DNA of 64,000 nucleotides from Deltaproteobacteria bacterium. GTDB taxonomy: Bacteria > Myxococcota_C > UBA6777. The stretch lies in the NCBI GenBank assembly GCA_002731275.1, contig PCBK01000011.1, positions 25,464-89,463 of the forward strand, in the 5' to 3' direction. Positions 60,822 to 64,000 of this stretch are shown here, one piece after another. The stretch's first letter is position 1. Each line of letters begins with the position of its first letter. The translations under genes and the position numbers were made by a program. The notes under the pieces were generated by a model. It was not told the DNA's origin. It did no database searches and was given only the letters and a program-made list of their open reading frames with translations.

Positions 60822-63773
60822 ATGGCGGTAGACCAGCAATTTATGGATGCCGAAGAGTTGGAGCAACTCTTCCGCTCAAATAAATCTTCAGACGTATATA
60901 TCCCACTTGGTGAGATGTATCTTCGCCGTGGATTCCCACGAAAGGCGATTGATGTCCTCTCCAAGGGACTCAAAAACGACGACACACAGGAAGGACAACT
61001 CTTGCTCGCGCAAGCGTACTTTGACGCTTCGCCGAACAAGGCATCATTCCTCAACCAAGCAGCCGAAACTGCACAAAGTGTCGTCAGTCGGGATCCCAAC
61101 TCCTGGCAAGCACATCGCCTCCTCGGAGAGATCGCATACGCTCAGGATGACCTTCAAGGCGCTATCAAGTCGCTTCGCCAAGCCCACGAGCTCAACCCTG
61201 ACCACCCACAAGCGCGTCAGATTCTCAAGAGCTTGGGTGAAGATGTCGACGAACCTTTCGACGAAAATCAATTCTACATCAACGTCGACACCAACTTTAT
61301 CCCACCACAGACAGACAGCCTGTTCGCGACGATCAGAGACGTCACCCTGTTTTTGATTCCGATCGCGATCCTCGTCTATCTCTACGCGAGCAACTCCGTC
61401 CACGGACGTAAGATCCACTCCCTCGCGGTCCTCGGGCGTACACAGCAACGTATCGATACCTATACGGCGCTCAAAAAAGCCAGCGACATCTACAAGACGA
61501 TCATCAAAAAGTTCGACAAGAACCACCCTTACGCGCTTATCCACCTCGCTGAGACCTACCACGCGCTGTGGAGAAACCACGAGCGCACTGCGGATATGAA
61601 GAACCAGTACCTCCAGTATCTCCAACAGGTACAGGGACTGCGAACCAAAAACGCGCAGAACAAAAAATTCATCGACAAGCTCGCACGTTGGCACGCATTG
61701 AAAGCACTCAGTGTTTACGAAAATGCACGTGAAGCGATCGTCAAAGGTGAAAAAGACAAAGGTACTGAGCTGCTCAAGCAAGCAGATGCTTACCTCAAGA
61801 TGTGGCTCAAGCCAACCAAAGATGGCTCTCCCAAATTGCCACCAAGCGCATGGGTCAACTGGGTTCACGGACAAATCCTCGAAAGTCTCGGCAAAAACAG
61901 TCTCGCAAAAGAGAACTTCAAACGTGCTGCAGACATGGGATGGAACACACCGAAATTCCGCTTCCGTCAAGGAATGCACTTCATGCGTGTTCGTAAGTTC
62001 TCCACCGCACACTCCCAATTCGGGAAAGCAAAAGAGCAAGGTGCACAGAGCGCGAACTTCGTCCAAAGTAAACTCATCGAACAACACAACGAGAACTGTT
62101 GGATCGATCCTCCCATGCTCATTCCAGCGAAAGACAAGCCCAAGCCTGGTCTTCAGCTGACAGTCACAGATATGCTCATCGATGGCGCAAACTCCGCGGT
62201 CAAAGCTGACTTGCTGCCACAATGTGCTTATCACCCCCAATTCCACAAGTATTACCGTGCGACAAAGCTCTACGCAATGGCTCCTCTTATGGACGTCCTC
62301 GCAGTGTTTGACTCTGGCGTTGGTATGGCACCTGCTTTTGAGCTCGCAGAAGAATTTGAAAAAGACTTCAAAAAGTTCAAGAAACAAGGTGACGCTTCTC
62401 CCCACGTCCAAGCATGGGCTTACTTCCTGCGCGCCAAGACCGCGTACTACAAGAGTGACTACAAAGAAGCTCGCACAATGGTCGACAAAGCGATCAAAAC
62501 TGCGGACTACGAGGCTCTCTTCCACAGCCTGAGCGCGGTCCTCCTCATCAAAGACAAAAAGTACGACGACGCACAAAAAGCGTTCGACAAAGCGATTGCG
62601 CTCGCTCCTGACTTCATCCAACCCTACTACGAAGTCGCGAACGAGTTCTTGAACGTCACAGATGACGAGAACAAGCCCACTCAAAACGATCGCGTCGAGA
62701 AGATCCTCACAGAGTTGAAGAAGAACTTCCCCAAACACGCGGACTACTTCTACCTGCTCGGCCGCCTCGAGTCCAACAAAGGAAACCTCGAAGAAGCTGT
62801 CAAACACTGGAAAAAAGCCAGCGACAGCGAAGTCGGTCCTTACTTTGGTTACCACTACGACGCGTACATCCAACTTGGTCGTTACTTCCTCAAGAAGGCA
62901 CGCGCTGTCAATGCATACCGCTCCAACAAAGAGCACAAAGTACGCGGCAAACGCATGACCAAAGAGGGACGCGAAGAGCTCCTCAAGCAGTACAAAGAGA
63001 AGAAAAAAGATATCATCAAACGTATCAAGTCCTTCCTCCAGACCAAAGACATGGAGAAGCACAAGAAAGATCTCAAAGAACGCACAGAGAACTTCGAGAA
63101 GTTCTTGACCGCTCTTGAGAAAGGTAAACGTATCCGCAAGGAAGCGATGAATCTTTACATCAACCACCTCTCAAAACTCTACTACAACAAGGCGCTCACC
63201 AACTTCAAAGAAGCGATGGACACACGCCCCGGTTCTGTTGATGCTCGTCTGTACACTGGATTCATCTACATCGATGACTTCCGTTACAACGATGCACTCG
63301 GACACTTCGATGTTGCGACAGCAGGTTACGCACGTGACCTCGACTTCAAAAACGCAGAGAAGGCATTCGGATACCTGATGACTGCGAAGATCGGAAACAG
63401 ACACGATCGCAAAAACAAAAAAGTTTGGCCTGACGATGTGAAGAAGTTCTTCCAACAAAAAGTCTTCATCCTCCTCAACCAGGGTGTCGCCAAACTCAAC
63501 GCAGCAAGAGTGAAGTTGATCAACGAGAACAAGACAGAAGAAGCCAAAAAGCTGAAGTCGGAGCCCAAAGACATCAAGTCCACCGCACAACACATCAGCG
63601 CAATCGCAAATGTTCTTGGTAAAGAGAAGAAACTCAAAAAGGTCGCTGAAGAGATCAACGAGGTCGTCTCCACACTCAAGAAGAAAGACTTCCCACCTGC
63701 ACTCGCACAAATGAAAGAATTCATGAAAGGTGGGGGCAAAAAGAAACGAGGTCGTCGTCGCCGTCGTCGATAA
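60822..63773 (+). CDS. Large membrane-anchored TPR protein
   Basis: The 983-residue protein has an N-terminal TPR group (about 20-150; PLGEMYLRRGFPRKAIDVLS, LLGEIAYAQDDLQGAIKSLR), one membrane helix near 173-190 (DVTLFLIPIAILVYLYASN), and a long TPR array afterwards (KRAADMGWNTPKFRFRQGM, AQKAFDKAIALAPDFIQPYY). The extreme C-terminus is very basic (GGGKKKRGRRRRRR). It is Lys-rich and probably links cytoplasm to periplasm as an envelope scaffold. GGAGG lies seven bases before the ATG and a strong promoter precedes it. No enzymatic domain was recognised. Confidence 0.88.
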   Translation: MAVDQQFMDAEELEQLFRSNKSSDVYIPLGEMYLRRGFPRKAIDVLSKGLKNDDTQEGQLLLAQAYFDASPNKASFLNQAAETAQSVVSRDPNSWQAHRLLGEIAYAQDDLQGAIKSLRQAHELNPDHPQARQILKSLGEDVDEPFDENQFYINVDTNFIPPQTDSLFATIRDVTLFLIPIAILVYLYASNSVHGRKIHSLAVLGRTQQRIDTYTALKKASDIYKTIIKKFDKNHPYALIHLAETYHALWRNHERTADMKNQYLQYLQQVQGLRTKNAQNKKFIDKLARWHALKALSVYENAREAIVKGEKDKGTELLKQADAYLKMWLKPTKDGSPKLPPSAWVNWVHGQILESLGKNSLAKENFKRAADMGWNTPKFRFRQGMHFMRVRKFSTAHSQFGKAKEQGAQSANFVQSKLIEQHNENCWIDPPMLIPAKDKPKPGLQLTVTDMLIDGANSAVKADLLPQCAYHPQFHKYYRATKLYAMAPLMDVLAVFDSGVGMAPAFELAEEFEKDFKKFKKQGDASPHVQAWAYFLRAKTAYYKSDYKEARTMVDKAIKTADYEALFHSLSAVLLIKDKKYDDAQKAFDKAIALAPDFIQPYYEVANEFLNVTDDENKPTQNDRVEKILTELKKNFPKHADYFYLLGRLESNKGNLEEAVKHWKKASDSEVGPYFGYHYDAYIQLGRYFLKKARAVNAYRSNKEHKVRGKRMTKEGREELLKQYKEKKKDIIKRIKSFLQTKDMEKHKKDLKERTENFEKFLTALEKGKRIRKEAMNLYINHLSKLYYNKALTNFKEAMDTRPGSVDARLYTGFIYIDDFRYNDALGHFDVATAGYARDLDFKNAEKAFGYLMTAKIGNRHDRKNKKVWPDDVKKFFQQKVFILLNQGVAKLNAARVKLINENKTEEAKKLKSEPKDIKSTAQHISAIANVLGKEKKLKKVAEEINEVVSTLKKKDFPPALAQMKEFMKGGGKKKRGRRRRRR

Positions 63774-64000
63774 CTCTCTCCCTCACTCCAGCTCCACTCC
63801 TTCCCCCACTCAAGTCATCATTCACTCCCAAATCCCAATCAACTCCCTCAGATCTGATCCGGCGGACGTTGCACCAGCGGGCGGCCGCTGGACCCCGGTT
63901 GAACCCCTTCGGGATTGGGGCTTTACCACCTACAATGCTCTTCTTGGAGAGGCTTTTCTTCGTGGCTGATTTACTTCGTACGCTTTGCAACATATGCCTC
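63774..64000. other. GC-rich, structured region at the window end
   Basis: After the TPR gene a Cys/Thr/Pro-like C-rich spacer (63774-63840) leads to a locally GC-rich segment. It has a perfect seven-base stem CCAGCGG/CCGCTGG (63874-63891) and a CCCC/GGGG pairing (63904-63920). On the minus strand a frame of about 90 residues (63721-63990) could start at TTG with GAGG six bases upstream, but it overlaps the TPR gene and no family is recognised. The rest of any gene lies outside the window. Confidence 0.3.

Overview
The window looks like a chromosomal segment of a Gram-negative, delta-proteobacterial (Myxococcota/Bradymonadales-like) bacterium of roughly 50% GC. The clues are an AgmX/PglI-type TonB-like protein, MopE-like and Cys-rich lipoproteins with Cys-x-C-C-G type repeats, several long HEAT and TPR proteins, a TonB-dependent receptor, a SurA-type chaperone and many lipobox signal peptides. 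This placement is an inference from protein style; no rRNA or tRNA gene lies in the window. I saw no insertion sequence, prophage or CRISPR array. About 45 genes were found, almost all with a clear Shine-Dalgarno site. An unusual share (at least seven) appear to start at TTG.

Layout. 1-3.3 kb: a partial membrane protein, YigZ and a prolyl-oligopeptidase (minus). 3.6-7.3 kb: a TerB-domain protein, then rnc overlapping two small envelope/coiled-coil genes. 7.3-15.5 kb (minus): an anchored basic protein, an AgmX-type protein, trmL, then a three-gene envelope export set (RND exporter, LolA-like periplasmic protein, outer-membrane barrel). 15.6-19.4 kb: an AlkB-like dioxygenase, an orphan CheA-like kinase and an EamA transporter. 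19.5-25.5 kb: a TPR/Sel1 protein, a HEAT protein and formate-tetrahydrofolate ligase in one overlapping operon. 25.8-32 kb: a polyproline protein, a SAM methyltransferase and an ABC exporter operon ending in an AAC(3)-like acetyltransferase. 32-41 kb: a FecA-like receptor diverging from a surface module (MopE-like lipoprotein, collagen-like protein, lipoprotein), then a VWA lipoprotein. 41-52 kb: sulfurtransferase, pcm, a large Cys-rich lipoprotein, a CAP protein and two HEAT proteins.

52.4-55.7 kb holds the most striking item: two adjacent intact genes whose lengths and residue patterns match the archaeal Glu-tRNA(Gln) amidotransferase subunits GatE and GatD, which are normally absent from Bacteria. 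In both, the catalytic residues are replaced. They are preceded by an inverted-repeat leader that may be a structured regulatory RNA. I infer a bacterial pseudoenzyme version of GatDE.

55.7-64 kb: a cysteine synthase family enzyme, a flippase-like membrane protein, an acidic Trp-rich repeat (lectin-like) protein, a SurA-like isomerase diverging from a large TPR protein with well-formed sigma-70 type promoters on both sides, and a GC-rich structured end.

The genes mostly serve the cell envelope and surface (export, folding, receptors, lipoproteins) with scattered housekeeping enzymes (rnc, trmL, fhs, pcm, cysteine synthase).
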